Shown: positions 48,492-60,019 of the stretch, one piece after another
How positions within the stretch are numbered: position 1 is the stretch's first letter
Layout of the letters: the number at the start of each line of letters is the position of its first letter
NCBI RefSeq assembly: GCF_009866525.1
Contig: NZ_CM020866.1
Span: 808,260 to 872,259, forward strand
Direction of reading: 5' to 3'
Length of the DNA stretch: 64,000 bases
Source: Spiroplasma poulsonii
GTDB taxonomy: Bacteria; Bacillota_I; Bacilli_A; Mycoplasmatales; Mycoplasmataceae
The notes under the pieces: generated by a model
The model's input: the letters and a program-made list of their open reading frames with translations, nothing else
Told to the model about the DNA's origin: nothing
The model's database searches: none
Translations under genes and position numbers: made by a program

Positions 48492-49139
48492 ATGGTATTA
48501 AATATTATTCTTTATATTATTATTTGTTTTTTAGTCGGAATTACTACTTTTGGTGGTGGACAAGTTTTTTATGTTATTTTTAATTCGTTATTTACGCTAA
48601 TTTTAACGCCAACAGTTGCAAATGAATTAGTTACTGTGCAAGACTGAAATTGAGGATTAATTTTTTCATCAGTAACTCCAGGACCAGTATCTACTCATTT
48701 AACGGCTTATTTATCAATTTTAGTTTCAAAACAAAACGTTGGGCTATCACTATTAGTAATGATTATATCTTATGTTGTGATTACCTTGCCAGCAACAATT
48801 ATTATGGTTAGCGTTGATAAACATGTTTCAATGGAAAGCAAACAATTTGGGTACATTGCAAAATTATTAAAACCAGCTATTATTGTAATTCTATTTTATT
48901 TAATTATTGATTTGATTTTTTCAGTTGCTAATTTTAATTTATATGGGGGAACTGCAAAAACAGGACCCTATAGTTTTATTACAGGTAATTGGGTTGAAAT
49001 TGTTAAAGTAAGTGTTTATTTTATTGTTGATTTTAGTTTAGCTGTTTTCATTTTTCTAAAGTATAAAAAAGTTAATCCGTTATGAGTAATTTTAGGATCG
49101 GGGGTTATTGGGTTCTGTATCTTTTATTTTATCCATTAA
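48492..49139 (+). CDS. chrA: Chromate-transporter (CHR) half-size protein, second subunit
   Basis: A 215-residue membrane protein with about six helices and the CHR signature FLVGITTFGGGQVFYVIF near residue 12, followed by SVTPGPVSTHLTAYLS. Half-size CHR proteins usually occur as tandem pairs with opposite membrane topology, which fits the upstream gene. The start ATG overlaps the upstream TAA, a sign of translational coupling. With its partner broken by IS5 it may be nonfunctional. Whether the natural substrate is chromate or another anion cannot be told. Confidence 0.88.
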
Positions 49140-49320
49140 TTTCAGGTATTTCTAGTAAATAACTATTAAATTATTAGAATTTTTTGATATAATATAAAAT
49201 ATCAAAACTTAAAAACTATTTTATATTTAACTAGATATGACTACAGTAATATTTTTTACTTACAAAAATTATATTTAATAATAATTTTATTAATAGACTA
49301 TTTTTAATAAGAGGAAAATA

Positions 49321-49957
49321 ATGAATAAGAATTATTATACGATATTAGAAATATCATCAACTGCTTCTGCTGAAGAAATAAAAGAAAATTTTCGTCGTTT
49401 AGCAAAAAAAAATATTATCCAGATATTTCGAAAGAGAAAAATGCTGAAAACAAGTTTCGCGAAATTACTGAAGCATATGAAATTTTATCAAATCATAAAA
49501 CAAAACAAGAGTATGATGAAAGTTTATTTGTTCCTAGTTTTGATGATGTAAAACATCATTATTTTTTTGATTTTAATGATAAAGTTTGATTAAAAAAACG
49601 CTTTAAAAAACCAAAAAAAGGACCATTACTAGTTGGGAAAGTTGTTTTGAAAGCAGTTAATGTTATTAGTTCAGGGAAAGCTAATGTTACTTTATTAGTT
49701 GAAGAAAATTGCAAAATTTGTGATGGAACAGGGTATTACCTTGAAAATGATTTTGATTATTTCTGTTCGACTTGTAGTGGTTTTGGTCGGTATGAAGAAC
49801 AAAAAATAATTGTTGTTTACTTACCAAGTTTATCAAAGCCAAAGCAAAAAGTAACAATTCACCGTGTTGGCCATGCTGGCTATGCTGGTGGTGAACGGGG
49901 GGGGGTTCGGTTAAAGTTGGTTCTTTACTAGCCTTTGTTCATAAAAAGCAAAAATAA
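49321..49957 (+). pseudogene. DnaJ-like protein, frameshifts at A9 and G9 runs
   Basis: A J-domain begins at ATG 49321 ([20 protein letters not shown] ... RRLAKK) behind AGAGGAAAAT. A run of nine A (49404-49412) breaks the frame. After correction the sequence continues [20 protein letters not shown], so the essential His-Pro-Asp motif reads Tyr-Pro-Asp. Two zinc-finger repeats remain (CKICDGTG and CSTCSGFG; normal DnaJ has four), then a short C-terminal domain. A second break lies in a run of nine G (49897-49905), after which the frame ends GSVKVGSLLAFVHKKQK. The corrected length is about 212 residues. It would be a divergent co-chaperone or a dying gene. Confidence 0.72.
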
Positions 49958-49965
49958 CAAAAAAA

Positions 49966-49993
49966 CGAACAAATTGTTCGTTTTCTTTTAGTA
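49966..49993 (+). terminator. Rho-independent terminator before obg
   Basis: AACGAAC and TTGTTCGTT-type pairing with TTTTCTTTT, immediately followed by TATAAT (49992-49997), a likely -10 box of the obg promoter. Confidence 0.8.
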
Positions 49994-50028
49994 TAATGAT
50001 AATAATGGATTTAAGAAAAGGAAGAACG

Positions 50029-51333
50029 ATGAAATTTATTGATGTTGCAACAATTAAATTATTTGCAGGGAAAGGCGGCGATGGAGCGGTTGCTTTTCAT
50101 CGTGAATTGTATGTTCCCAAAGGAGGACCATCGGGTGGTGATGGTGGTGATGGCGGTAGCATTATCTTTGTTGGGGATGAAGGAATGAACACCTTATTAG
50201 ATTTAAAGTATCAACGTGAAATTAAAGCTCTTGATGGCGAAAATGGTACAATTAAAAATATGCATGGAAAAAATGCTACTAACAAATATATTAAAGTACC
50301 ATTGGGAACATTAATCTATAATAATGAAACCAATGAAGTTATTAGCGATATTGTTGCTCATCAGCAAGAGCTTGTTCTTGCGAAAGGGGGACAAGGTGGT
50401 CGTGGTAATGCTCGTTTTGCGAATGCAAAAAATAAAGCACCAACCATTTTTGAAGCAGGTGATTTAGGGGAAACATTAGAAATTCGTTGTGAATTAAAAG
50501 TTTTAGCTGATGTTGGACTTGTTGGATTACCAAATGCTGGTAAGTCGACATTATTAGCTAAAATTTCAAAAGCAAAACCCCAAATTGCTGATTATCCCTT
50601 TACAACTTTAACACCGCAACTAGGAGTTGTTCGTGATCAAAATAATGATAGTTTTGTTGTTGCCGACTTACCAGGATTAATTGCGGACGCTGCGGAGGGA
50701 AAAGGGTTAGGACATGATTTTTTACGCCATATTGAGCGTTGTAAATTAATTGTGCATGTCTTAGATATGTCCGGAAATTATGGAACAGAAGATGTTTATC
50801 AAAATTATTTAAACATTAAAAGTGAATTAAAAGATTATAATTATAAATTAGAACTCCGCAAAGAAATTATTGTGGCAAATAAAATGGACCTTGAAATTTC
50901 TCCAGCAAATTTAGTAAAGTTTAAAGCGCAGATGCCAAGTGCTGAGATTATTGAGATTAGTGGTTTAAAAAATCAAAATTTAACATTGTTAGTAAATCAA
51001 ATTGGTGCTACTTTAGCAACAATTAATGAAAATAAAGCTTTATGACAATTAGATGAACTACCCACAGAACAAGAAGATTATAAGGTATATACTTATAGGA
51101 CACCAATTGAAACAGAAGTAGTTGTCGATAATCTTGGCAATGGTGTTTGAAAAGTGAGTGGTCCCGCTGTTCAAAAAGCATATCAAAAAACACCAATCAC
51201 AACATATGATAATTTATTATTATTTAATAAAAAATTACAAGACTTAAAAGTTTTTGAAATGTTACGAGCAAAAGGAGCACAACAAGGGGATGTTGTTCGA
51301 ATTTTTGATTACGAATTAGAATGGGATGGATAA
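50029..51333 (+). CDS. obg: GTPase Obg (CgtA)
   Basis: A 434-residue essential GTPase of ribosome assembly. The Gly-rich Obg domain (residues 1-158: AGKGGDGAVAFHRELYVPKG and GGQGGRGNARF) precedes the G domain (G1 GLPNAGKSTL near residue 166, G3 DLPGLIADAAEGKGLGHDFL, G4 NKMDLE) and the C-terminal OCT domain (YTYRTPIETEVV onward). The start is ATG 50029 behind AAAAGGAAGAA; an upstream in-frame extension lacks a ribosome site. nadE starts overlapping the obg stop. Confidence 0.96.
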
Positions 51334-52085
51334 TGATGAAAGATTTAAAACAATATTTAACATATTTAACTGATTGAATCAAATCAGAAGTAACAAAAGC
51401 ACATTGTGATGGGGTTGTTATTGGTCTATCTGGTGGAATTGATTCTGCTGTGGTTGGGTTATTAGGACAAAAAGCTTTTCCTGAACAACATTTAACGGTT
51501 ATTATGCCTTGTCATTCTGATCAATTTGACCAAGAATGTGCAAATTTACTAATTAATAAACACCAGTTAAACCATCAAATTGTTGATTTATCATCAACAT
51601 ATGATCAATTAGTGACAACTTTAGCATTACCACCACACCAATTAGCATTAAGTAACATTAAACCACGATTACGAATGACAACCTTATATGCTTTAGCACA
51701 AAGTCATAACTACTTGGTGTTAGGAACGGATAATGCTGATGAATGACATGTTGGTTATTTTACCAAATATGGTGATGGGGGAGTTGATTTAGTGCCACTT
51801 ATTCACTTGTTGAAAGGTGAAGTCCAACAAGCAGCACATTTATTGGAGGTTCCAACTGAAATTATTATGCGTCCCCCAACAGCGGGATTATGAACAGCAC
51901 AAACAGATGAACAAGAAATGGGTGTTAGTTATCACCAGTTAGATGCTTATTTGCAAGGAAAACCAGTTCCAGCCGCGGCAGCAAACCGAATTCAACATTT
52001 GCATCAAGGTTCAGAACATAAACGGCAATTACCAAAAGCACCACCAGTTGTTTTTAGTTCTTTAATTAACGAATCAAAAAAGTAA
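51333..52085 (+). CDS. nadE: NH3-dependent NAD+ synthetase
   Basis: A 250-residue ATP-pyrophosphatase that amidates nicotinic acid adenine dinucleotide. P-loop [19 protein letters not shown] (residues 30-48), [36 protein letters not shown] (near residue 130) and [20 protein letters not shown] (near residue 185). It lacks a glutaminase domain, so it uses free ammonia. ATG 51333 overlaps the obg TAA (TAATG), with a second ATG three bases later. The terminator at 52197 ends the unit. Confidence 0.94.
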
Positions 52086-52114
52086 AAATTATGAAAGCAT
52101 AAACATAATGAAAT

Positions 52115-52173
52115 ATTTTTATTCCAACAGTTAAGATCATTTAACAGGTTAAGTTTGACTAAGTTAGAATAAA
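52115..52173. repeat. Second ISLre2-type end pair (MITE-like)
   Basis: TTTATTCCAAC (about 52117-52127) and GTTAGAATAAA (about 52163-52173) are complementary apart from one position and enclose about 35 bases. The outer sequence matches the ISLre2-type ends at 14177 and 23638. No coding sequence lies between. Confidence 0.5.
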
Positions 52174-52196
52174 GCGTATAATTATACTAACTGGTA

Positions 52197-52240
52197 ATCA
52201 CACTTACGAGACTTTTTTGTCTTATAAGTGTGATTTTTCT
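52197..52240 (+). terminator. Terminator after nadE
   Basis: ATCACACTTA (52197-52206) and TAAGTGTGAT (52225-52234), with GAGAC/GTCTT further in, form a long stem followed by T. Confidence 0.9.
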
Positions 52241-52323
52241 ATTTCAGTTAACAAAATAAGTAAGATAAATAATAATTTTATAGGTTATGGAAATATTAAT
52301 GGAAAGATATGAGGAATAAAAAT

Positions 52324-52854
52324 ATGGAACAAAAAGAAAATAAATTAATGAATTTAGATTTACCAAAAACAAGTTTTCAAGGTTTTTTCACTAAAAAAGT
52401 TAGTGTTAATGGTAAAGAAACAGAGCAAGAATTTGCCAAAATTAAATACGCTTAGGATCAAACATTTAATGTTTTATCTTCATGTTTTAAAAAACATTTA
52501 GTAAATGATACACAAGAAGTAAGCACTGATGGCAAAATTCATTTATCAAATTGAGTTAATAAAAATGCCAAAGCTACTGAATATAACTTTATTCGAATTG
52601 CAATGAATCCTGAAAAAGATGTACAAATTTCAATTAAAACACCAGAATTTGACACATTAACAGGAAAATCAAAGTTTGTATACAATAAAGTATCATTTAA
52701 AAACTTGTGTACCCATTTACAACCGGAACGTGATAAAGTTGTTGAAATTAAAAACAATCCTAAATTATCACGTGAAAAATCAATTAATTTTAAAAATCAA
52801 CAGGAAGCTGATCGTCAATTAGCTGCACAAAATAAAAAGCAATTACAGCCATAG
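52324..52854 (+). pseudogene. Plasmid-type hypothetical gene with in-frame TAG
   Basis: Starting at ATG 52324 (behind ATGAGGAAT) the frame would give 176 residues but is interrupted by TAG at 52453-52455 (codon 44). After it the frame stays open to 52854, with UGA Trp. The second half (IRIAMNPEKDVQISIKTPEF ... YNKVSFKNLCTHLQPERDKV) is polar with a basic, Gln-rich tail. No family recognised. It begins a run of genes unlike the housekeeping set before, probably from a plasmid or integrative element. Confidence 0.55.
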
Positions 52855-53375
52855 ATATTAATTATTTATCTTTACTTATTTTTATAAATATATATTTATG
52901 AAAGTGAGACAAATATTATGGACAGAAAACAATTAAATTTAAATGACTATATTGTCAACAATAATGGATCAGTTATTGGTAAACATGTATATGAATGAAA
53001 TACAGATACTAAAGTAATTACTTTAAAACTAAATAATGGTAATTTTATAACTATTGGCAAAAGTAAAAAAAGTAATAAAGCGCAAGAAAAAGCTTTAAAA
53101 GTAGCCAAAAGAATTAAAAAATGAGATGACAAATATAATCAGGTTAAAAAACCATTTTTAATGAAGAAATGAAAATGGGATTTAAAAAAAGAGCAAATTA
53201 GCAAAGAAACTCTTAGAAATGTTTTAGCAGAAACAGTTGATGCAAAAAGACAAACTGAACTAATTACTTCAAATTTAAAAAACAAAATTGAAGATACTCA
53301 GCAAGAACAACAAACTAGTTTAAATGTTGAAAAGCCCTCAGCTAAAAAGGTTGAATTATCTGAAATTGAAATATT

Positions 53376-54442
53376 AGACTTCTTGCATTACTTGTTAAAA
53401 AATTGCAAATATTTGTAAAAAAGATACTAATAGAAAAATATAATTTTAATTAATTATGTTTTTTATTTAAAAATTTAATATTTTTCCACAACGAAAAATT
53501 AATTTATTATTTAAATTATTTAATTTTAAATAAATATTTTATGTTAAATATAATAATTGTAAATTATAAATTGAGGCAATTAAATTAAATCTTAAACCAA
53601 ATCTTTTTCTTCGATTACGATATTTTTCTGTAATAATTTTAAATTTTTTAAGAATAGCAAAAATATTTTCAATAATAATTCTCATTTTTGAAACTAGTCT
53701 ATTATATTGCTTTTGTTCTTTGTTTAAAGGGTTTTTCTTTGTTTTCTTTGTAGGTATTAGAACATTATTGTGATTTTTTTGTATTCCTTGATAACCACTA
53801 TCAACTATTAATTTGGTATTTTTTAAAATTGGGATTTTTGATTCTTTAAATAAAGCATAATCATGTTTTTTTCCGAGCGAAAAACTTGTTGCAATAATTT
53901 TTTTGGTTTCTTGTTCGATAATTACTTGTGTTTTGATCGTGTGTTTTTTCTTTTTACCAGAATAAGATTGTTTTTGTCTTTTTTTGGGCGTTGGATTGGA
54001 GTTTCGGTAGCATCAATAATAATAGTTTTATCATTAAAATAATCATTTATTAGTGCTTTTTTACCAGCAAGTTGTTGAAAATCAGAGTTTTTAATTAAAA
54101 TATCTTCAATTCACTTAATATTACGATAACAATTAGCCTCACTAATATCAAAACTTTTACCAAGATGAAAATAAGTCTGATATTCTCGTCAATATAATAA
54201 AGTCATCAATAATCTATTTTCTAATGATAATTTATTAGTTTTACCACCTTTTTTAAATTTTTCTATTTCAGCAACTTTTAAAATATCTAACATTTTATTA
54301 AAAGTGAATTTTTTTATTCCTGTTAATCTTAACCATTCTCTATCATTAAGAGTATTAAATTTATTATTGTTCATATTTTTATGTCCTCATAAATTATATT
54401 TTATAATAATATTTTAATAAAAAAGGGTATCGCAAGAAGTCT
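53376..54442 (-). mobile_element. IS5-family element, full length
   Basis: A 1067-bp copy with ATT duplication, inside the coiled-coil gene at 52918. Confidence 0.95.
53539..54374 (-). CDS. IS5-family transposase
   Basis: Open in both frames; a Ser-to-Phe change (GIKKFTFNKM) lies in the N-terminal helix-turn-helix region. Confidence 0.85.
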
Positions 54443-55435
54443 ATTAAAAAATGAACTTCTTAATGAAAAGAAAAAATTAGCAGAAGCTAATGAAAAACTG
54501 AATCTTTTGTTAAAAGAAGTTGCAACATTACGTAAAGAAAATGCAAATTTAAAAACTGCAAATAAAAAATTAAAAAAACAAAAAGTAGTTAAACCTGCTT
54601 TAACAGTTTAGGAGAATAATCATGGAATTAACAGTCAATTACAGAGAATATAGTCATCCATATCGATTAAAGACGTTGCTAGAATTATGGAAAAAAATTG
54701 ATAATGAATATTTTTATTCTCGAAATCAAAGAGTAAATTCATTAGATAGTAATATTTTTACAATAGATATCGGAAATCAAGAATTTCAAGCTATTTGCCA
54801 AAATTTAAATATTAGATTATTAATAAGTACTTTAAATGAGTACAAAGAATTTGATGAAGAAAGTTTTTATAAAAACATAGATGCTTTGCCAACAGATATT
54901 AGAGAATATAATGTAGTTAATTTTAATAAATTATTTCCTGCATCAGGTTTTATTGAAGAAGCTCTTGATCGAAAACAAGCAATAAAAGAAATTAAAGAAA
55001 TTTATAGTAAAAATCCAGAATATACATTTTCAGCTAATGGCTATTGTCCAACTGATGATATTGAAGATGATTTAACTGGTGATGGTCATTATTGAACCGA
55101 TTGAGTGGATATTGATGCTGAAGAATTAATTGCCAAACTTGATGATCCAAATTATCAAATTGAAACTTGAATTTGTAATGAGTTATATCAAGATCAAGTT
55201 TTTAGTCAAGAAAAAATTCAAGAGAATTTACGCACTATTGAAAATGAAAAGCAGTATGTTACTAAACTTGAATCTATTGGAATTGAAGTTCAGAAAGAAA
55301 ACGAAGTATTTAAAAAAGTAGTCATTGAAAATAAAGCTACAATCGCAAATTTAACAGAAAAATTAAATCGATTAAGTTCTCAAGTAATAAATTTAAATAA
55401 AGAGAACAAAAATTTAATTAAAACTAATAATGATT

Positions 55436-56650
55436 TGGAATGGCAAGGGTTTTTTGGACAAATTTTATGTAGAGTAAAGATTTTTATATTCAATTGGTGT
55501 TAAATAATTTAATTTGCTGTGAATTCGTACATTATTGTATCAATTAACATAGTCAAATAATTCTAATTTAAATTGTTCAATATTTTTAAATTTTCTGTTT
55601 TTAATTAATTCTGTTTTTAAAATTTTATAGGTTGATTCAGAAACAGCATTATCATAAGGACGGCCTGGTTTACTATAAGATTTTGCAACATTGTTTTTAG
55701 CTAAAAGATTGTAAATGATATTGTTATTAAATTCGCTGCCTTGATCAGTATGAAATATTTTAATATTATCTAAAGAAAAACTAAGCTTTTTAAAAGTATT
55801 TTCAACTAATTTGGCATCTTTATGAGAACTAACATCATAACCAATAACTTCACGATTAAATAAATCAATTAGAAAGCACACATAATATCATTTGCTATTG
55901 ATAGCAACTTGTGTTAAATCACTGACAACAACTTCATGTAGTTTATAATTATTAAATTCTTGATTTAACAAATTATGATATTTGTATATAGCGTTTTTGT
56001 TACTTTGATGTTTATATTTAAGTTTTGTATAATTGGAAATTAAGTTATATCTTTGCATTATTTTACTAATTTTTATTCGTGATAATAAAATATTTTGTTG
56101 TGCTAACATAACTTTAATTTTTCTTGTGCCATAATTTTTACGACTTTTTAAGAAAATACTGATAACAGCATTATCAATAGTATGGTTTGATTTAGGATTA
56201 TTTGATTTCAATTGATAATAAAACGTTGATCTAGGAACTTTTAGTGTTTTGCATAAATTAGTAATTGCATATTTTTCTTTGTTGTTTTTAATAATTACTA
56301 TTTTTTGCCTATTATCAGTGTGGCTTGCTTTAAAATATCATTTTCCATTCGTAATTGTTTAATTTCTTTTCTTAGATGAATTAGTTCATTTTCTTCTGGG
56401 CTTCGATTATCTTTTGCTTTAAATGAACCAGAATTATTGAATTCATAAATTCATTTTCAAACTGTTGATTTACCGACCTGATAGTCACTGGACAATTGTT
56501 TTGCTGTTTTACCTGTTTTATAAAGACTAACAATTTGTTGTTTAAATTCATCGGTATAATGATTCTTTGCCATAATTACACCCCCATTTATTAATTTAAT
56601 TATAATCCTTACTCCACATTATTGTTGTCCAATTTATCTTAACCCATCCA
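55436..56650 (-). mobile_element. IS3-family element, full length with target duplication
   Basis: A 1215-bp copy flanked by ATT at 55433-55435 and 56651-56653. Its removal restores the host reading frame, so this is the one IS3 copy here with clear boundaries and a clean insertion history. Confidence 0.95.
55465..56573 (-). CDS. IS3-family transposase OrfAB, intact
   Basis: OrfA 56573-56298 and OrfB in the -1 frame ending YKNLYST at 55465, with all three catalytic residues and no internal stop except Trp UGAs. The OrfA ribosome site is changed to GGGGGTG from GGAGGTG. His is Tyr in the WKWIYEF segment. It is the best candidate for active enzyme of this element. Confidence 0.88.
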
Positions 56651-56724
56651 ATTTAAAAACTAAATTACATAATGTAGAAAAAAGTTATCAAGAATTTGGT
56701 GAACTTTTATAGGAGGTGACTTAA

Positions 56725-57095
56725 ATGTCAGAAACAACAAATTGAGAAACAATATTAATTAATAAAAGTAGAATTGAAAAAGAATTAGAGAAAAATCTAG
56801 TTATTAATTATGATGAAAGTAAAAACTTTATTTATCCAAAAAAACTTGTTTTTCCAAAAAGTAAAACAATGGAAGATTTAGCAAGCTTAGACGATGCTAA
56901 ATATGTTAATTTATCATTTCCGGTTGACGGTGATTTTAAAACGGTTACTGTTAAAGAAAAAAGGGAATTAAAAATGAAGATGGTAATTGAGTAAATAAAG
57001 AAGAAATTCTAGACTTAAAAGATTTAAAAGAGCATTTTAAATCTGAAAGTATAGAAATTTGAAAAACAGTTAAGGAGTTAAAAGAAAATTCATAA
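56725..57095 (+). pseudogene. Small plasmid-type protein, frameshifted
   Basis: ATG 56725 follows AGGAGGTGACTTAA. The frame encodes MSETTNWETILINKSRIEKE and onward, but stops at TAA 56992-56994. A second frame starting within AAAAAAGGG at about 56958-56966 continues KNEDGNWVNKEEILDLKDLK to TAA 57093-57095 and reads as the natural C-terminus, for about 123 residues in all. No family recognised; acidic and soluble. Confidence 0.55.
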
Positions 57096-57420
57096 TCTTT
57101 TTCTTTCAATTTTGGCAACAATTCATATTCCGTTTCTAGCAGATGGTGGAGATATTCCTAATCCACCAGATTGAATGAGTTTAGCAGATGCCTTTGGAGC
57201 ATGAATGAAACCATTTTTTATTGCAGTAGCTGTGGTTGCTGGAATAGCTAGTGTTGGAACCTTAATTACTTGAGGATGGCGCTTTAAAAAGGCAAAAACA
57301 GCTGCTGAACGAAGCGAGTGTTGAGAAGGCCTATCAGGGTTATTTATTGGATTACTTATAATTTGTTTGGCATCTTCAATTGTAGCAATTATTGTATCTG
57401 TAGTTAAAACTAAAACATAG
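57088..57420 (+). CDS. Small pilin-like or VirB2/TrbC-like membrane protein
   Basis: A 110-residue frame with probable ATT start at 57088, 10 bases after AAGGAG; TTG at 57112 is an alternative. It opens with a signal-like stretch (NLFLSILATIHIPFLADGG), then GDIPNPPDW, a hydrophobic helix (FFIAVAVVAGIASVGTLITW), a short basic Arg/Lys loop and a second helix (LFIGLLIICLASSIVAIIVS). Signal plus two helices with a basic loop matches the layout of T4SS major pilins, and the next gene resembles VirB6/TrbL. It could equally be a holin-like protein. Confidence 0.5.
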
Positions 57421-57659
57421 TTTTAACTAGTACTATCAAATAGAAAATAGAAAGGAGTTGATAGTTTGATTCATTTATATTTAGATTCAGTAATTGGTGA
57501 TGCAATTTTAAAAGCAATTTATACTGCAGTTTGAGGAATGTTTATTCAAGGTCCATTACAATTAATTAGTCAATTTAATCAAATTTTAGTTTGATTAGCT
57601 AGTGGAGTAATTTTTGCGCTTATTTTTGGTAATAAAAAACTTGATGTAACTGATACATT

Positions 57660-58726
57660 AGACTTCTTGCATTACTTGTTAAAAAATTGCAAATATTTGT
57701 AAAAAAGATACTAATATAAAAATATAATTTTAATTAATTATGTTTTTTATTTAAAAATTTAATATTTTTCCACAACGAAAAATTAATTTATTATTTAAAT
57801 TATTTAATTTTAAATAAATATTTTATGTTAAATATAATAATTGTAAATTATAAATTGAGGCAATTAAATTAAATCTTAAACCAAATCTTTTTCTTCGATT
57901 ACGATATTTTTCTGTAATAATTTTAAATTTTTTAAGAATAGCAAAAATATTTTCAATAATAATTCTCATTTTTGAAACTAGTCTATTATATTGCTTTTGT
58001 TCTTTGTTTAAAGGATTTTTCTTTGTTTTCTTTGTAGGTATTAGAACATTATTGTGATTTTTTTGTATTCCTTGATAACCACTATCAACTATTAATTTGG
58101 TATTTTTTAAAATTGGGATTTTTGATTCTTTAAATAAAGCATAATCATGTTTTTTTCCGAGCGAAAAACTTGTTGCAATAATTTTTTTGGTTTCTTGTTC
58201 GATAATTACTTGTGTTTTGATCGTGTGTTTTTTCTTTTTACCAGAATAAGATTGTTTTTTTCTTTTTTTGGGCGTTGGATTGGAGTTTCGGTAGCATCAA
58301 TAATAATAGTTTTATCATTAAAATAATCATTTATTAGTGCTTTTTTACCAGCAAGTTGTTGAAAATCAGAGTTTTTAATTAAAATATCTTCAATTCACTT
58401 AATATTACGATAACAATTAGCCTCACTAATATCAAAACTTTTACCAAGATGAAAATAAGTCTGATATTCTCGTCAATATAATAAAGTCATCAATAATCTA
58501 TTTTCTAATGATAATTTATTAGTTTTACCACCTTTTTTAAATTTTTCTATTTCAGCAACTTTTAAAATATCTAACATTTTATTAAAAGTGGATTTTTTTA
58601 TTCCTGTTAATCTTAACCATTCTCTATCATTAAGAGTATTAAATTTATTATTGTTCATATTTTTATGTCCTCATAAATTATATTTTATAATAATATTTTA
58701 ATAAAAAAGGGTATCGCAAGAAGTCT
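57660..58726 (-). mobile_element. IS5-family element, full length
   Basis: A 1067-bp copy with ATT at 57657-57659 and 58727-58729, inside the VirB6/TrbL-like gene. Confidence 0.95.
57823..58658 (-). CDS. IS5-family transposase
   Basis: Open in both frames. A base change next to the slippery run (ACAAAAA to AAAAAAA on the coding strand) alters Asp to Glu in the first frame and Gln to Lys in the second. Confidence 0.85.
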
Positions 58727-60019
58727 ATTTACTTTTTCGGGAATTCCATCAGTTTTTTGAGGATTTTGTATTCTAGCATTCTTTGTTTTAGTAGTAATAT
58801 TTATGATTCAGTATTTTAAAATTATTTATAGTGATGTTGTTAAAATGAAACCAGCCCTTTTTGAAGCACTCAAAGGATCTGGTAAAGCTTTATTATTTAT
58901 TTTTATTATTCCATTTGCCTTTTTCGTTGCAAATGAATTAATTGTATTTTTAAATAATGGAACTCAAATGATTTCTGGCGCACAAAATGTAAATATTGCT
59001 GATGTACTATATCATTTGGGAGATGCTTAATGAGATGAAACATCAGGGGCACCAAGCAATTATGGAGTGCCTGGTAATGTTTTAAAGTACAATATGTTTA
59101 TTCAAATAATAGGAAAATACTTTTTTGTATATGCCTTAATAATGACTGGATTAGCTTTAACCGGGAAAGTAATTGAATTATTTATTTTATTTATTACTGG
59201 CCCAATTGTTTTTGCTAAAATGCCAAACGATGGTGGACAAGCAGCGGGAGTATGGAAAAACTTGTGTATTACTAAATTAATTGCTTCATGAGGGACGTTA
59301 ACTTCATATTCATGCTTTACAATGGCAATATCATTATTACTAAAAAATGGGTTGAGTGATTTCTCAGAAATTGGTAGAATTGTTGCAATGTTGTTCTTTG
59401 TTTGTGGTGGTGCTGTGTCAATTTTAGGTGTTTCAGCGATGATTGCAAACTTTGTAGGTGAATCAGTTGGTGCAATGGAAGGCGCCGCGTCATTGCGTTC
59501 AACAATAGCCGCTGGAGGGATAATGTTTGCAGCAAGTCGAAAAGCAGGCCAAATTCTAGGATTTGGGAAGAATGCTGTTAATGCCGGTGGACAAAAACGT
59601 GGATTTTTCAGTAAAATGTTTGGAAAACCAGGTGGAGGGCCATATGATTCTCAAGACTTTTCTAGAGCAGATAGTGGTGGAATTAGTGAATTTGTTATTC
59701 CAAGAAATTCATTTCAAAATCGAACAGGACTAATGGCCGCTGTTGGTAGCACAATTGGTGGTATTTCAAGCATCTGAGCTGCTCGAAATGCAGCTGCATC
59801 ATTACCAAAAGAAAAAGGTTCTGCTGAATGAAAAGCAGCTAAACAAGCAAGAAATAAAGCTGGTTGAAGTGTATTTGGTAAAGGTTTTGGAAATGTTGTT
59901 GGAAATGTTACTGGAGTTAATAAGGTGAAAGATGGTATTCGCAATATTAAGGAAAGTACAAAGCAACAATATGATTCACATTCTAAGAAATATGATGACA
60001 AAGATAACAATAAAAAATT

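Larger units (their letters stand above)
45396..48492 (+). pseudogene. chrA: Chromate-transporter (ChrA/CHR) half-size protein, split by two IS5
   Basis: Joining the three pieces at the AAT (45465) and ATT (47378) target duplications gives a continuous 318-residue frame. A basic, coiled-coil-like extension of about 130 residues precedes a CHR domain with the family signature IGFGGGNAMLPIIFSEIVEKKGW, then LSNALPGPATIQVPAVIGY and further helices, ending IVYSYKNRPQRGQK. Start ATG 45396 behind AGGAGG. The partner chrA overlaps its stop by one base (TAATG). The N-terminal extension is unusual. With both insertions present no full product can be made. Confidence 0.85.
52918..54611 (+). pseudogene. 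Coiled-coil protein split by IS5
   Basis: Joining at the ATT duplication (53373-53375/54443-54445) gives a 207-residue frame. The N-terminal part (VNNNGSVIGKHVYEWNTDTK ... NFITIGKSKKSN) is beta-rich and basic. The C-terminal 60 residues are a clear heptad coiled coil (ILKNELLNEKKKLAEANEKL ... LRKENANLKTANKKL). No family recognised. The next gene starts 10 bp after its TAG behind GGAGAATA, so they formed an operon. Confidence 0.65.
54622..56712 (+). pseudogene. Acidic protein with coiled-coil tail, split by IS3
   Basis: Removing the IS3 copy and one ATT gives 290 residues. The N-terminal 170 residues form an acidic globular part with an internal stretch SANGYCPTDDIEDDLTGDGH. It resembles antirestriction (ArdA-like) proteins in its acidity and in the opening MELTVNYREYSH ... 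LLELWKKIDN, but this is only a weak impression. The C-terminal 100 residues are coiled coil (EKIQENLRTIENEKQYVTKL ... LNRLSSQVINLNKENKNL), ending EKSYQEFGELL. Confidence 0.6.

Noticed and set aside
49996-50028. Upstream in-frame start extending obg
   Set aside because: It sits in the promoter/terminator zone, lacks a ribosome site, and Obg normally starts with MKFIDVATIKL, found at 50029.
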